Counted from the first letter of the stretch, positions 1 through 8,385 are shown. The stretch: DNA of 64,000 bases from Thermodesulfovibrio sp. (GCA_020725335.1 DYFF01000007.1:124001-188000), one strand, 5' to 3'. Numbers and translations are program-made. Notes: generated by a model from the sequence alone, not told the origin.

Positions 1-404
1 TTCGCAAGAGATGATTCAGACATTTGAAGATTTACATCTTCCATTAAAGCATATTGAAAATTACATGCCGTAAGTTTTGCATTAAGAAGATTTACATTAT
101 TCATTTTTGCATTACTAAGGTCTGCACCTGGAAGAAAAGAAAAATTAAAATCTGTGTCTGTAAGAATAGCACTTTTGAATGAAGCTCCTGTAAGATTAGC
201 ACTGTCTATTTTACATCCTGTAAGATCTGCTTCATCAAATATACATAAAGCTAAGTTAGACTTACTAAGATCAGCATTTTTTAATATGCATCTACTAAAA
301 TTTACTCCAACAAGGTCAAGCTCAGAAAGCCTTATACCTGTTAAGTCTAAACCTGATAAATCTGGATTTTTTTCAATTCTTATTAATAACTCATTTTTTG
401 TCAC
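1..404 (-). CDS. Pentapeptide-repeat protein, C-terminus cut off by the window edge
   Basis: Reading leftward from a GTG at 404, the frame stays open to the window edge (134 codons). From about residue 15 it shows five-residue repeats with the A(D/N)Lxx pattern, such as NADLS, EADLT, SANLT, GADLS and NVNLL, the signature of a right-handed quadrilateral beta-helix. GGAGAG lies about 7 bases before the GTG. The start overlaps the end of fdhD by 14 bases, so the two are probably translationally coupled. Pentapeptide-repeat proteins have varied roles, including DNA mimicry and scaffolding, and nothing here fixes one. No signal peptide is seen, so it is probably cytoplasmic. The family is clear; the function is unknown. 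Confidence 0.85.
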   Translation of the reverse strand, partial: MTKNELLIRIEKNPDLSGLDLTGIRLSELDLVGVNFSRCILKNADLSKSNLALCIFDEADLTGCKIDSANLTGASFKSAILTDTDFNFSFLPGADLSNAKMNNVNLLNAKLTACNFQYALMEDVNLQMSESSLA

Positions 405-1158
405 TTATTCTCTCTCCATGACAATATATGTTACATCTATTGCCTCTTAAAAAACCAATTATTGTTAATCCAACTTCTTCTCCGATATCAATGGCAAGAG
501 AAGTTGGTGCTGTTCTACTCACAATAATTGGAATTCTCCACTTAGCGGTTTTTAGAACCATTTCTGAAGAAATTCTTCCACTTACAAACATTATTTTACC
601 CTGGAATGGAATTTTATTCATTAATGCCCAACCAATAACTTTATCAACTGCATTATGTCTGCCTATATCTTCACCTATAAACAATATTTTTTTCTCATCT
701 GCTATAGCTGCAGCATGGATACAACCAGTTATTTTATATAAGTTAGATTTTAATTGAAACTCTTTAAAAAGATTAAATAAAGTATTCATATCCAACGATA
801 TATCATCTTTAATTTTCGTTTTTAAATCTTTTATAAAACTAAAAGAAGCCATACAACCAGAGGTAATTGTTTTCCCTTCAAGAGACACAAAACCTTCAAG
901 TATAACTTTAGCATTTATTTCTTTCTCATTGTCATATATAAATATTTTTTCAGGACACCATTCACCCTTTAAAATGCCTTCTGTCATTAAAAATCCAACT
1001 ATGAGTTCTTTAATATATATGGGAGATGCAGATAGTGACACAATTTCTTCATTATTTACATAAATTTTAATTTTTTTCTCTATGGCGATTACATCTTCGA
1101 TCTGTTCGAATATGTCAGATTGGTATTTAATTATTTTTTTATTTATAAGAGGATTCAT
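391..1158 (-). CDS. fdhD: FdhD, sulfurtransferase for formate dehydrogenase maturation
   Basis: FdhD carries sulfur from a cysteine desulfurase to the molybdenum or tungsten bis-MGD cofactor of formate dehydrogenase in the cytoplasm. At 255 aa it has family length and shows TGCIHAAA (about residues 144-151), GEDIGRHNAVDK (162-173) and the C-terminal SRTAPTSLAIDIGEEVGLT block. The sulfur-carrying cysteine is Cys102 in SGCMAS. The second cysteine of the CxxC pair found in the E. coli protein is Ser here, as in other single-cysteine homologues. No formate dehydrogenase gene is in the window. There is no clear ribosome site, and a TAAAAT hexamer lies 8 bases before the ATG, so the message may be leaderless. 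Confidence 0.95.
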   Translation of the reverse strand: MNPLINKKIIKYQSDIFEQIEDVIAIEKKIKIYVNNEEIVSLSASPIYIKELIVGFLMTEGILKGEWCPEKIFIYDNEKEINAKVILEGFVSLEGKTITSGCMASFSFIKDLKTKIKDDISLDMNTLFNLFKEFQLKSNLYKITGCIHAAAIADEKKILFIGEDIGRHNAVDKVIGWALMNKIPFQGKIMFVSGRISSEMVLKTAKWRIPIIVSRTAPTSLAIDIGEEVGLTIIGFLRGNRCNIYCHGERISDKK

Positions 1159-1166
1159 TAGGATGT

Positions 1167-1220
1167 ATTTTAATCTTTATAATTTTTTTCTTGCAAATTA
1201 TTTTAAAAAACTGCTATTCT
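1167..1220. promoter_or_regulatory. Divergent promoters sharing one palindromic TTGCAA -35
   Basis: TTGCAA at 1191-1196 is its own reverse complement. On the + strand it lies 18 bases before TATTCT (1215-1220), upstream of the HesB-like gene. On the - strand it lies 18 bases before TAAAAT (1172-1167), 8 bases before the fdhD ATG. One hexamer could therefore serve two divergent promoters. This is a pattern reading only. Confidence 0.45.
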
Positions 1221-1250
1221 GAAAGTAGAATAAATTTTTAGGAGGTAGAT

Positions 1251-1571
1251 GTGTTTAGTGTTAGTGAAAAGGCAGCCGAGAAGGCAAAATTAATCCTCAA
1301 GAACGAGGGGAAAGAAGGGTGGGGCTTGAGAATATTCTCAGCAGAAGGATATTGCAGTCCCTCTTTTGGTCTTGATATTGATGAAAATCCACAGGAAGGC
1401 GATGAGGTTATTGAAAAGGATGGATTAAGAGTCTTTTTAGATAAACAAACCTTTGACCTTCTAAATGAAATCGAACTTGACTATTATGAAGATGAAGAAC
1501 AAGAAGGGTTCATCCTTAAAGGACCAATGCCCTCTTGCGGACCTGGTTGTGGGGGTTCCTGCGGCGTATAA
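1251..1571 (+). CDS. IscA/HesB-like iron-sulfur protein
   Basis: A 106-aa protein resembling the A-type Fe-S carrier fold (HesB/IscA). Cys35 sits in the position of the first family cysteine, and a glycine/cysteine-rich tail carries Cys96, Cys100 and Cys104. In canonical IscA the tail is CGCG. Here it is longer and has C-x3-C-x3-C spacing, so cluster binding may differ. The start is GTG, chosen because GGAGGT (1241-1246) precedes it at good spacing. It is followed after 3 bases by hemB and then uvrB, so it probably leads that operon. A role in Fe-S carriage or storage is inferred from the family; its partner is unknown. Confidence 0.75.
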   Translation: MFSVSEKAAEKAKLILKNEGKEGWGLRIFSAEGYCSPSFGLDIDENPQEGDEVIEKDGLRVFLDKQTFDLLNEIELDYYEDEEQEGFILKGPMPSCGPGCGGSCGV

Positions 1572-1574
1572 GCG

Positions 1575-2546
1575 ATGTTTCCAGTTCATCGCCCAAGAAG
1601 ATTAAGAAAAACAGAAATCCTGAGGAAAATGGTGAGAGAGACAATCCTCACTCCTCAGGATTTTATTTATCCTATGTTTGTTGTGCCTGGAAAGAAAGTC
1701 AAAAATCCCATATCATCCATGCCAGATTGTTTTCAAGAAAGCGTAGATGAAGCTGTAAAAACAGCAAAACAAGCATTTTCACTTGGAATACCTGCAATAA
1801 TTCTCTTTGGAATCCCTGAGCATAAAGATGAAAAAGCCTCTTCTGCCCATGATGAAAAAGGCGTTGTTCAACGAGCTGTAAAAGCAATAAAAGATGTTTT
1901 ACCAGATTTGATTGTTATAACGGATGTATGTCTCTGTGAATATACTTCCCACGGTCACTGCGGAATTATTAAAAACGGCAAAGTAGACAATGATTCAACT
2001 CTTGAAATTTTAGCCCTTGAAGCTCTTTCTCATGCTAAAGCAGGTGCTGATATAGTTGCTCCATCGGATATGATGGATGGAAGAGTTGGAAGAATACGAA
2101 AAGTGCTTGATGAGGAAGGATTTACTGATGTAATAATTTTATCCTATGCAGCAAAATATTCCTCTGCTTTTTATGGACCTTTCAGAGAGGCGGCTCAATC
2201 TGCTCCAGCTTTTGGTGATAGACGCTCCTATCAGATGGATCCTGCAAATCGTAGAGAGGCATTAAAAGAAGTTGCTCTTGACATAGAGGAAGGTGCAGAT
2301 ATAGTCATGGTCAAACCTGCTTTGGCATATCTTGACATAATCTCTGACGTAAAGAAAAACTTTAATGTACTCGTGGCAGCATATAATGTAAGTGGTGAAT
2401 ACTCAATGGTAAAAGCAGCTTCTCAACTTGGCTGGCTAAATGAAGATGCGGTTATGATGGAAATACTTACCTCAATAAAGAGAGCAGGAGCAGACTTAAT
2501 ACTTACCTATTTTGCCAAAAAAGCAGCAAAATTACTTCAAAATTAG
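1575..2546 (+). CDS. hemB: Porphobilinogen synthase (delta-aminolevulinate dehydratase)
   Basis: HemB condenses two 5-aminolevulinate molecules to porphobilinogen, the second shared step towards heme, siroheme and cobalamin. The 323-aa protein has the usual length. The two Schiff-base lysines are visible: Lys194 in [15 protein letters not shown] and Lys247 in [10 protein letters not shown]. The zinc triad Cys119/Cys121/Cys129 in [14 protein letters not shown] marks a Zn-dependent enzyme. The ATG lies 3 bases after the HesB-like gene and uvrB follows 6 bases on, so the three are probably co-transcribed. The tetrapyrrole theme returns in the chelatase cluster from 8.6 to 20.5 kb. Confidence 0.98.
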   Translation: MFPVHRPRRLRKTEILRKMVRETILTPQDFIYPMFVVPGKKVKNPISSMPDCFQESVDEAVKTAKQAFSLGIPAIILFGIPEHKDEKASSAHDEKGVVQRAVKAIKDVLPDLIVITDVCLCEYTSHGHCGIIKNGKVDNDSTLEILALEALSHAKAGADIVAPSDMMDGRVGRIRKVLDEEGFTDVIILSYAAKYSSAFYGPFREAAQSAPAFGDRRSYQMDPANRREALKEVALDIEEGADIVMVKPALAYLDIISDVKKNFNVLVAAYNVSGEYSMVKAASQLGWLNEDAVMMEILTSIKRAGADLILTYFAKKAAKLLQN

Positions 2547-2552
2547 TACTTA

Positions 2553-4565
2553 ATGAACAAATTTAAAATTTATACTTCCTTTAAACCAAAGGGAGACCAG
2601 CCTAAAGCTATAAAGCAACTTGTTGAAGGAATTAAAAAGGGCTATAAACATCAGGTTTTACTTGGTGTAACTGGTTCAGGTAAGACATTCACTATTGCCA
2701 ATGTAATTGAAAAAGTAAAAAAGCCTACCCTTGTAATTGCCCATAATAAAACCCTTGCTGCTCAACTGTATGGAGAACTTAAGGAACTTTTTCCCTATAA
2801 TGCAGTGGAATATTATGTTAGTTACTATGATTACTACCAGCCTGAAGCCTATATTCCTGAAACAGATACCTACATTGAAAAAGATGCTTTAATTAATGAT
2901 GATATTGATAGAATGAGGCATTCTGCAACACTTTCAGTGCTTACAAGGCAGGATGTAATTGTAGTTGCCTCTGTGTCCTGCATTTATGGAATTGGCTCTC
3001 CTGATGATTATCTATCAATGCATGTCACCCTTGAAGAAGGCATGAAAACAGAAAGAGACGCCATGCTAAGAAAGCTTGTTGAAATACTTTACACAAGAGC
3101 AGAAGATGAATTTAGAAGAGGAACTTTTAGAGTTAGAGGAGATGTGGTTGATATATTCGCTTCTCACTGTCTTGACAAAGCATATAGAGTAGAGTTTTTT
3201 GATGATGAGATTGATACCATATATGAAATTGACCCTCTTACTGGAATTAGAATAAAAAGGCTTCAAAGAATATTTATTCCTCCGAACAGTCACTGGGTAA
3301 CTCCTGAGCCAAGACTAAAAAAAGCTCTTGAGACTATCGAGGAGGAACTGCAAGATAGAATTAAATATTTCAAAGAAAGAGGCGAAGACCTCTTTGCAGA
3401 AAGAATTGAAAAAAGAACACGATTTGACATGGAGCTTTTAAGCCAGTTTGGACATTGTCACGGAATTGAAAATTACTCAAGACACCTTAGTGGCAGGCTT
3501 CCTGGAGAACCTCCCTTTACACTTATAGATTATATTTATGCAGGACCATCAAAGGGAGACTTTCTTATAGTTATTGATGAAAGCCATGTTACTGTCCCTC
3601 AGATTGGAGGAATGTATGAAGGAGACCGTTCCCGTAAACAAACACTTGTTGAATATGGATTTCGTCTTCCCTCTGCTCTTGATAACAGACCTTTAACCTT
3701 TAAAGAGTTTGAGCACAGAATGAACCATGTGATTTATGTCTCCGCAACCCCAGGTGACTATGAGATAGAGAAATCAGAGGGAAGAATTGTTGAGCAAATA
3801 ATAAGACCCACCGGACTGGTAGACCCTAAGATTGAGGTTCGTCTTGCTTCTAATCAGGTAGAAGACCTTCTGGATGAAATTCATAAGAGAGTTAACAGAG
3901 GTGAAAGGGTGCTTGTTACAACCCTTACGAAAAAGATGGCAGAGGATTTAACAGACTACTATACAGGACTTGGCATAAAAGCTAAATATTTACACTCTGA
4001 TATTGATACCCTTGAAAGAGTAGAAATATTAAGAGATCTAAGACTTGGAAAGTTTGATGTTCTTATAGGTGTAAATCTTCTCAGAGAAGGGCTTGACCTT
4101 CCTGAAGTATCCCTTGTAGCAATATTTGATGCTGATAAAGAGGGATTTCTTCGTTCAGAAAGGTCTCTTATTCAGACAGCAGGTAGAGCTTCAAGAAACA
4201 TAAATGGCACAGTGATTTTTTATGCAGATAAAATAACAGACTCAATGAAAAAGGCAATTGAGGAAACTGAAAGAAGGCGTAAAATTCAACTTGACTATAA
4301 TAGAAAAAACGGCATTTCACCAGAAACAGTTAAAAGCAAGATAAAGGATATACTTGCTTCCATTTATGAAAGAGATTATGTGCATTTGGATTCAGTTAGA
4401 GAAGAGGTTGAGGATTATGAGATTACAGAGGAAAATATTAAAAAACTTGAAGCTGAGATGAAAAGAGCGGCGGAAAATCTTGAATTTGAAAGAGCTGCCG
4501 ATATAAGAAATAGAATAACGGCAATTAAAGAAAAAATTTTGCAAATAGGATTGAGAAAAAATTAA
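2553..4565 (+). CDS. uvrB: UvrB, excinuclease ABC subunit B
   Basis: UvrB is the damage-verifying helicase-like subunit of nucleotide excision repair. The 670-aa protein carries Walker A GVTGSGKT (residues 38-45), the Tyr-rich beta-hairpin [12 protein letters not shown] (about 92-103) that clamps [17 protein letters not shown], the [10 protein letters not shown] motif, the domain-4 helicase region with [12 protein letters not shown] and QTAGRASRN, and a C-terminal coiled UVR domain (about 630-665) that contacts UvrC. No residue looks missing. The ATG is 6 bases after hemB; no strong ribosome site is visible, so coupling to hemB is likely. The downstream gap holds the first attenuator-like leader. 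Confidence 0.99.
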   Translation: MNKFKIYTSFKPKGDQPKAIKQLVEGIKKGYKHQVLLGVTGSGKTFTIANVIEKVKKPTLVIAHNKTLAAQLYGELKELFPYNAVEYYVSYYDYYQPEAYIPETDTYIEKDALINDDIDRMRHSATLSVLTRQDVIVVASVSCIYGIGSPDDYLSMHVTLEEGMKTERDAMLRKLVEILYTRAEDEFRRGTFRVRGDVVDIFASHCLDKAYRVEFFDDEIDTIYEIDPLTGIRIKRLQRIFIPPNSHWVTPEPRLKKALETIEEELQDRIKYFKERGEDLFAERIEKRTRFDMELLSQFGHCHGIENYSRHLSGRLPGEPPFTLIDYIYAGPSKGDFLIVIDESHVTVPQIGGMYEGDRSRKQTLVEYGFRLPSALDNRPLTFKEFEHRMNHVIYVSATPGDYEIEKSEGRIVEQIIRPTGLVDPKIEVRLASNQVEDLLDEIHKRVNRGERVLVTTLTKKMAEDLTDYYTGLGIKAKYLHSDIDTLERVEILRDLRLGKFDVLIGVNLLREGLDLPEVSLVAIFDADKEGFLRSERSLIQTAGRASRNINGTVIFYADKITDSMKKAIEETERRRKIQLDYNRKNGISPETVKSKIKDILASIYERDYVHLDSVREEVEDYEITEENIKKLEAEMKRAAENLEFERAADIRNRITAIKEKILQIGLRKN

Positions 4566-4629
4566 AATTCTAAAGTTTTATTTTTCAATAGAAATTATCT
4601 TCAAATAAAGTCAGGAAAGATCATTTCAG

Positions 4630-4658
4630 TTGACATAACAATTTTTTTTGTGTTTTAA
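4630..4658 (+). promoter_or_regulatory. Sigma70-type promoter of TonB receptor unit 1
   Basis: TTGACA (4630-4635), a 17-base spacer and TTTTAA (4653-4658). The same hexamers with the same spacing stand before receptor unit 2 (8386-8414), although the spacer sequence differs. Conserved hexamers in an unconserved spacer support a real promoter. The start of transcription would fall near 4665, at the edge of the conserved leader. Confidence 0.65.
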
Positions 4659-4664
4659 TTTCTT

Positions 4665-4773
4665 AACCCACGAAGGGTAAACCTGGTCATGAAGGCCGTG
4701 GAAGGTATGAATCCTACCCACGGCTTTTTTTATGAATCGGACTCATGAAGAGTTCCAGTCTCTCTGAAGGGAG
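4665..4773 (+). promoter_or_regulatory. Attenuator-like leader RNA, copy 1
   Basis: A strong terminator hairpin, GCCGTGG (4695-4701) with CCACGGC (4718-4724), is followed by seven Ts (4725-4731). An upstream CCACG (4668-4672) can instead pair with CGTGG (4697-4701), the 5' arm of the terminator, which would break it: the logic of a riboswitch or attenuator. Two more hairpins follow, at 4739-4756 (ATGAA loop, one bulged T) and 4760-4773 (CTCTC/GGGAG, TGAA loop). The element recurs almost unchanged at 8421-8530 before the second TonB receptor. I do not recognise the class. From 4774 to the receptor's ribosome site I see only a TTTCTTAAGAAA palindrome. Confidence 0.65.
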
Positions 4774-4871
4774 CAAAAAATTCAGTAAAACAGGGAGGTG
4801 AGAGGGTATTTCTTAAGAAATTCTTGTTGAATAATCAGAAATTTTATTAAATTCCTTCAGGGAGGTGTTAG

Positions 4872-6881
4872 ATGGTCATGATCATTTTTGCCGTCATTCT
4901 AAGTTTATTTTTAATTGACAATGTCTATTCAGAGACTAAAAAAGAAGACTTCAGATTTCAGGAAATAACTGTTACAGAGTCAAAAATAGAGCAGACTCCT
5001 CAGGAGCAGACACATAAGGTGGATGTGGTGGATAAAAAGGAAATTGAAAACTTAAATCTTCCAAACAGAAATCTATCAGAATTAATTAAATACCTTCCTG
5101 GCAATTTTGTCAATCCACTATCCCGTAATGATGCTAATTGGGGCTCTTATGGAGGTCTGGGTCCTAAATACAATAGCTGGCTTCTTGATGGACTTCCTGT
5201 TGACTCATTTGTTGATCCAATGAGTCTTGATTTTGTATATCTTGACAGAATTGAAGTTCATAGAGGACCAGCCTCAGTTCTCTATCCAAATTATATGACC
5301 ATGGATTTTGCAGGAAATGAGACTCCCTTAGCTGGAATAACTAATTTGATAACAAAGGACAAAATTGAAAGACCATACACAAATATATCTCTTGGTTACG
5401 GAACATGGAATACAATAAATGCAAGGGTCTATCATGAGGGAAATGCTGGTCCCTTCAACTTTTTCCTTGGTGCAAACTATGAACAGTCTGACTATACAAA
5501 TTATGGAACAAAGCCTTCATGGCTTAATATGATAGATGACCCAGAATATAAAAAACTGAAGGGGTATTTAAAGACAACCTATTTCTTTACACCGGATTCA
5601 AAAATTTCTCTCTTCGTTCACCACACCAAACATGATGGAGATGCAGGAAGACCTCACAGAGGCTATGACCATCAGTATGATGTGGTAAATCTTAATTTCT
5701 CTACTCCACTTTTTAAAGACTTAATCTTAAGTGCAAAGGCAGGTTACAGATATTACCATCGCTCGTGGGAAGAGGATAACTACCCAGCAAATTTAAGCTT
5801 GCGCGAAGAAGATGGAGTAAAGCAAAATATCTATCCTTTTGATTTATCTATCAATTACAAACATCTTGGAAAAAGCGTTTTAACAGCAGGAGTTGATGCT
5901 CAGTTTTCTACCTATAAGACTTATGCTAAAGTGGGTGGTGATACAAGTACAGGGAATGATGTTAAAGCAAAGAGCTTTGGTGTTTATGCACAGGAAAAAC
6001 TTGTAATTGACAAATGGGTTTTAAGGGCTGGATTGAGATACAGTTACACAAAGCATGATTATGAAAGGCTTGGTGGGGTTGAGCCAGGTGTTTCATCAAA
6101 ATCCTGGGACCAATTAATATGGAGTGCTGGTGTGAGATATAACTTTACAGATAACTTTGGAGTATTCCTTAATGCAGGCTCAAGTTATCTTGTTCCTTCT
6201 GCAAAATCTGTGGGTGGAACACTTAAGGAATCAGATAGAGGAGTTCCGGGAAGAAATGGTCAACTTCCTAATCCTAACCTAAAACCAGAGAAAGGTTATA
6301 GTTTTGACATAGGTGCAGACATCTGGGCATTGAATAATTTATATTTTGGTATTAGAGGATTTTATCATATAACAAAAGACACCATAGTTGAAAATGTTGT
6401 CTTTACAACTCCTTCACAGAGCCAGTCAGTAAATGCAGGAAAGGCTTACACAAAGGGAGCTGAGTTTGAAGTTCAGCATTTTATCAGTGATAAATTTAAA
6501 TGCTTTGCAAACTTTACAGTAACTGACACAGAGGTTAAAAACTCCTTAGATAAGAATCAAGATGGCAGTGACATTCCTTTTGTTCCAGAGTTTATAGCAA
6601 ATGCAGGATTTACAGCAAATCTTCCTTATGGATTTACAGTGTCTCCTTATGTTCAATATGTAGGAAAATATTATGATAGCACTGATAAGACAAGTCGTAG
6701 GGATTTTGGAGAATATGCTACTGTGAATTTTAATGTAAAGAAAGAACTTTTTAGAACGGAAAAATATTACTCCAATTTGATTCTTGAGGTTAATAATCTC
6801 TTTGATAAAAAATATGTGATGCCATGGCAGTTTCAGGACCCTGGCTTCAATGCAATGCTGAGATGGGAACTAAACTTTTAA
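4872..6881 (+). CDS. TonB-dependent outer-membrane receptor, unit 1
   Basis: A 669-aa TonB-dependent receptor for energised uptake of a scarce ligand. A signal peptide (about 1-20) is followed by the TonB box EITVTES (31-37), a plug domain (about 45-165, with LLDGLPVD and IEVHRGPASVLYP) and a beta-barrel ending in aromatic F. A His-rich stretch (HHTKHDGDAGRPHRGYDH) lies in an early barrel segment, probably a loop, and might contact metal or ring ligands. NPNLKPE is present, but the FRAP box and the histidine typical of heme receptors between the boxes are not, so a heme ligand is not indicated. The ATG is set by GGAGGT (4861-4866). It is preceded by the attenuator-like leader and followed by a binding protein. 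Ligand unknown; a corrinoid, tetrapyrrole or metal chelate is inferred from context. Confidence 0.93.
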   Translation: MVMIIFAVILSLFLIDNVYSETKKEDFRFQEITVTESKIEQTPQEQTHKVDVVDKKEIENLNLPNRNLSELIKYLPGNFVNPLSRNDANWGSYGGLGPKYNSWLLDGLPVDSFVDPMSLDFVYLDRIEVHRGPASVLYPNYMTMDFAGNETPLAGITNLITKDKIERPYTNISLGYGTWNTINARVYHEGNAGPFNFFLGANYEQSDYTNYGTKPSWLNMIDDPEYKKLKGYLKTTYFFTPDSKISLFVHHTKHDGDAGRPHRGYDHQYDVVNLNFSTPLFKDLILSAKAGYRYYHRSWEEDNYPANLSLREEDGVKQNIYPFDLSINYKHLGKSVLTAGVDAQFSTYKTYAKVGGDTSTGNDVKAKSFGVYAQEKLVIDKWVLRAGLRYSYTKHDYERLGGVEPGVSSKSWDQLIWSAGVRYNFTDNFGVFLNAGSSYLVPSAKSVGGTLKESDRGVPGRNGQLPNPNLKPEKGYSFDIGADIWALNNLYFGIRGFYHITKDTIVENVVFTTPSQSQSVNAGKAYTKGAEFEVQHFISDKFKCFANFTVTDTEVKNSLDKNQDGSDIPFVPEFIANAGFTANLPYGFTVSPYVQYVGKYYDSTDKTSRRDFGEYATVNFNVKKELFRTEKYYSNLILEVNNLFDKKYVMPWQFQDPGFNAMLRWELNF

Positions 6882-7915
6882 AAAGAGTAGGGGACAGAGG
6901 AATCTGTCCCCTGTTTATTAAAATAAAAACTATAATTTTTTTATTTTTAACACTATATTTTATACTTATCTGCGAAACTTACGCTGAAATCAAAGTTGAA
7001 GATTTTAGAGGAAAAACTATTAAGTTGAGTAAACCAGCAGAAAGAGTTGTATGTCTTATTGAAAGCGCTCTTACTGGAATTTATATGTTAAAACAAGGGG
7101 ATAAAGTTATAGGTATCTCAACAAATGTTTACAGTGAAGGCTATTATTATAGTGATACTTTCAGATACTATGCTGCCTTAGATGAAAGAATAAAGTCAAA
7201 AAAAATTCCAGCAGTAGGTAACTGGGAGTCAGTAAATATAGAGAAAATTCTTTCCCTGAAGCCAGATTTAATAATAATATGGGCAAGTCAGAAAGATGCA
7301 ATTCAAACATTTGAAAAATTAGGGATTCCTGTTTATGGAGTTTTCATTACAAAGGTTGATGATGTTTTCAAGGAAATAAAAGACTTTGGCTTAATGCTTG
7401 ATGCCAGGGAGCGAGCACAAGAATTGATAGGATATGTAAAAAAGGAAATCAAGGAAATTGAAAATATTGCAAAAAAAATCAAAAATCATAAAAAAGTCTT
7501 TTTCAGTTGGGCACAGCATAGTTTCCTTCAGACATCCTGCAAGGGTAGTATTATTGATGAAATAATAAGCAAAGTTGGCGGAATAAACATATGTGGAAAT
7601 ATCGAGGCAGAGTCACAGAGTTTAACAATGGAAAAATTACTCAAACTTAATCCTGATGTGATAATAATGTGGTATGCTAAGGCATTGAGTCCTGAGGATA
7701 TAAAGAGAAACAATCAGTATAGAGCAATTAATGCAGTTAAATCGGGTTCAATTTATCAATTTGATGATACCTTTTTCTTTGATTTATGGACATTAAAATT
7801 CATCTACTCAATGAAATTCATTGCAAAGGCGGTTTATCCAGAGTTTTATAAGTTTGAACTCGATAAAGAAAAGAAGAAAACAATGCAATTTCTCTATGGA
7901 AAGCCTTTGATTTAG
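6863..7915 (+). CDS. Periplasmic ABC binding protein, BtuF/FecB type, unit 1
   Basis: About 350 aa in the helical-backbone metal-receptor fold that passes metal chelates or corrinoids to FecCD-type permeases. The hydrophobic signal segment is followed by KVEDFRGKTIKLSKPAERVVCL, the usual first strand of these proteins, and by paired motifs LSLKPDLIIIW and LKLNPDVIIMW. No ATG lies just before the signal peptide. The closest in-frame ATG is 6863, inside the receptor gene and upstream of a 9-bp perfect hairpin (6890-6911) that would be translated as part of the n-region; a CTG at 6911 is another option. No permease or ATPase accompanies it, so it probably shares those of unit 2. Confidence 0.85.
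   Translation: MGTKLLKRVGDRGICPLFIKIKTIIFLFLTLYFILICETYAEIKVEDFRGKTIKLSKPAERVVCLIESALTGIYMLKQGDKVIGISTNVYSEGYYYSDTFRYYAALDERIKSKKIPAVGNWESVNIEKILSLKPDLIIIWASQKDAIQTFEKLGIPVYGVFITKVDDVFKEIKDFGLMLDARERAQELIGYVKKEIKEIENIAKKIKNHKKVFFSWAQHSFLQTSCKGSIIDEIISKVGGINICGNIEAESQSLTMEKLLKLNPDVIIMWYAKALSPEDIKRNNQYRAINAVKSGSIYQFDDTFFFDLWTLKFIYSMKFIAKAVYPEFYKFELDKEKKKTMQFLYGKPLI
6890..6911. repeat. Perfect palindrome at the start of the unit 1 binding-protein gene
   Basis: GGGGACAGA (6890-6898), GGAA loop, TCTGTCCCC (6903-6911): a perfect 9-bp stem 8 bases after the receptor stop codon. It resembles REP-type palindromes scattered in bacterial genomes. No long T run follows, so it is a poor terminator, but it could stabilise the receptor message or limit translation of the next gene. 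Confidence 0.7.
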
Positions 7916-7924
7916 TTAAAAAAC

Positions 7925-8347
7925 ATGTTACAGAATAAAGTTGTGCAAGAGTATAGATTTAAACAAATTGGGTATATAAGAACAAATGCTGAAAAAATAC
8001 CAAGACATTGGAGTGTTTCTGATGTGGAAGGTGAGATTGTTATTGAGCCTGAGTATAAGCTTGGCTTAAGGGATATTAAGGCAGGTGACAGAATTGTGGT
8101 GCTTTTTGTTTTCCATAAGTCTTCTGTTTTTGGCCCTGAAAAACTCATTCAAAAACCACCTCATCTAAATGAAACAAAAGGTGTTTTTAGCACCTGTTCA
8201 CCCAATAGACCAAATCCTATAGGACTTTCAGTGCTTGAAGTATTAAATGTAGATGATAATGTAATCAAAGTTAAAGGAGTTGATATGTATGATGGAACAC
8301 CTATTCTTGATATAAAACCATATGTTGAGTATAAGAATGATAAATAA
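7925..8347 (+). CDS. TrmO/TsaA-like tRNA methyltransferase
   Basis: A 140-aa protein of the TsaA/YaeB/TrmO family, which N6-methylates threonylcarbamoyladenosine at position 37 of tRNA using S-adenosylmethionine. It matches across its length: IGYIRTNAEKIPRHW at the start, FSTCSPNRPNPIGLS (usually FATRSPxRPNPIGLS) in the core and MYDGTPILDIKPY near the end. It is shorter than E. coli TrmO (about 235 aa) and is essentially the core beta-barrel domain. It follows the binding-protein gene by 9 bases, so it sits in the unit 1 uptake operon. Short TsaA proteins beside metal-transport genes may have another substrate. Family certain, substrate not. Confidence 0.85.
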   Translation: MLQNKVVQEYRFKQIGYIRTNAEKIPRHWSVSDVEGEIVIEPEYKLGLRDIKAGDRIVVLFVFHKSSVFGPEKLIQKPPHLNETKGVFSTCSPNRPNPIGLSVLEVLNVDDNVIKVKGVDMYDGTPILDIKPYVEYKNDK

Positions 8348-8385
8348 AAGGTATGTTTTGGCTTAGTTTAACGACATTATATTAG

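Noticed and set aside
154-757. Open frames on the + strand at 154-450 and 428-757
   Set aside because: They lie antisense to the pentapeptide-repeat gene and fdhD, have no ribosome site and show no family pattern; the minus-strand readings are clearly the coding ones.
4665-4730. Leader as a GEMM (cyclic di-GMP-I) riboswitch
   Set aside because: The 5' half has AGGGCAAACC (copy 2), as in GEMM, but the second conserved block GGxACGCAAAGCC is missing in both copies, and the region after it forms a terminator instead.
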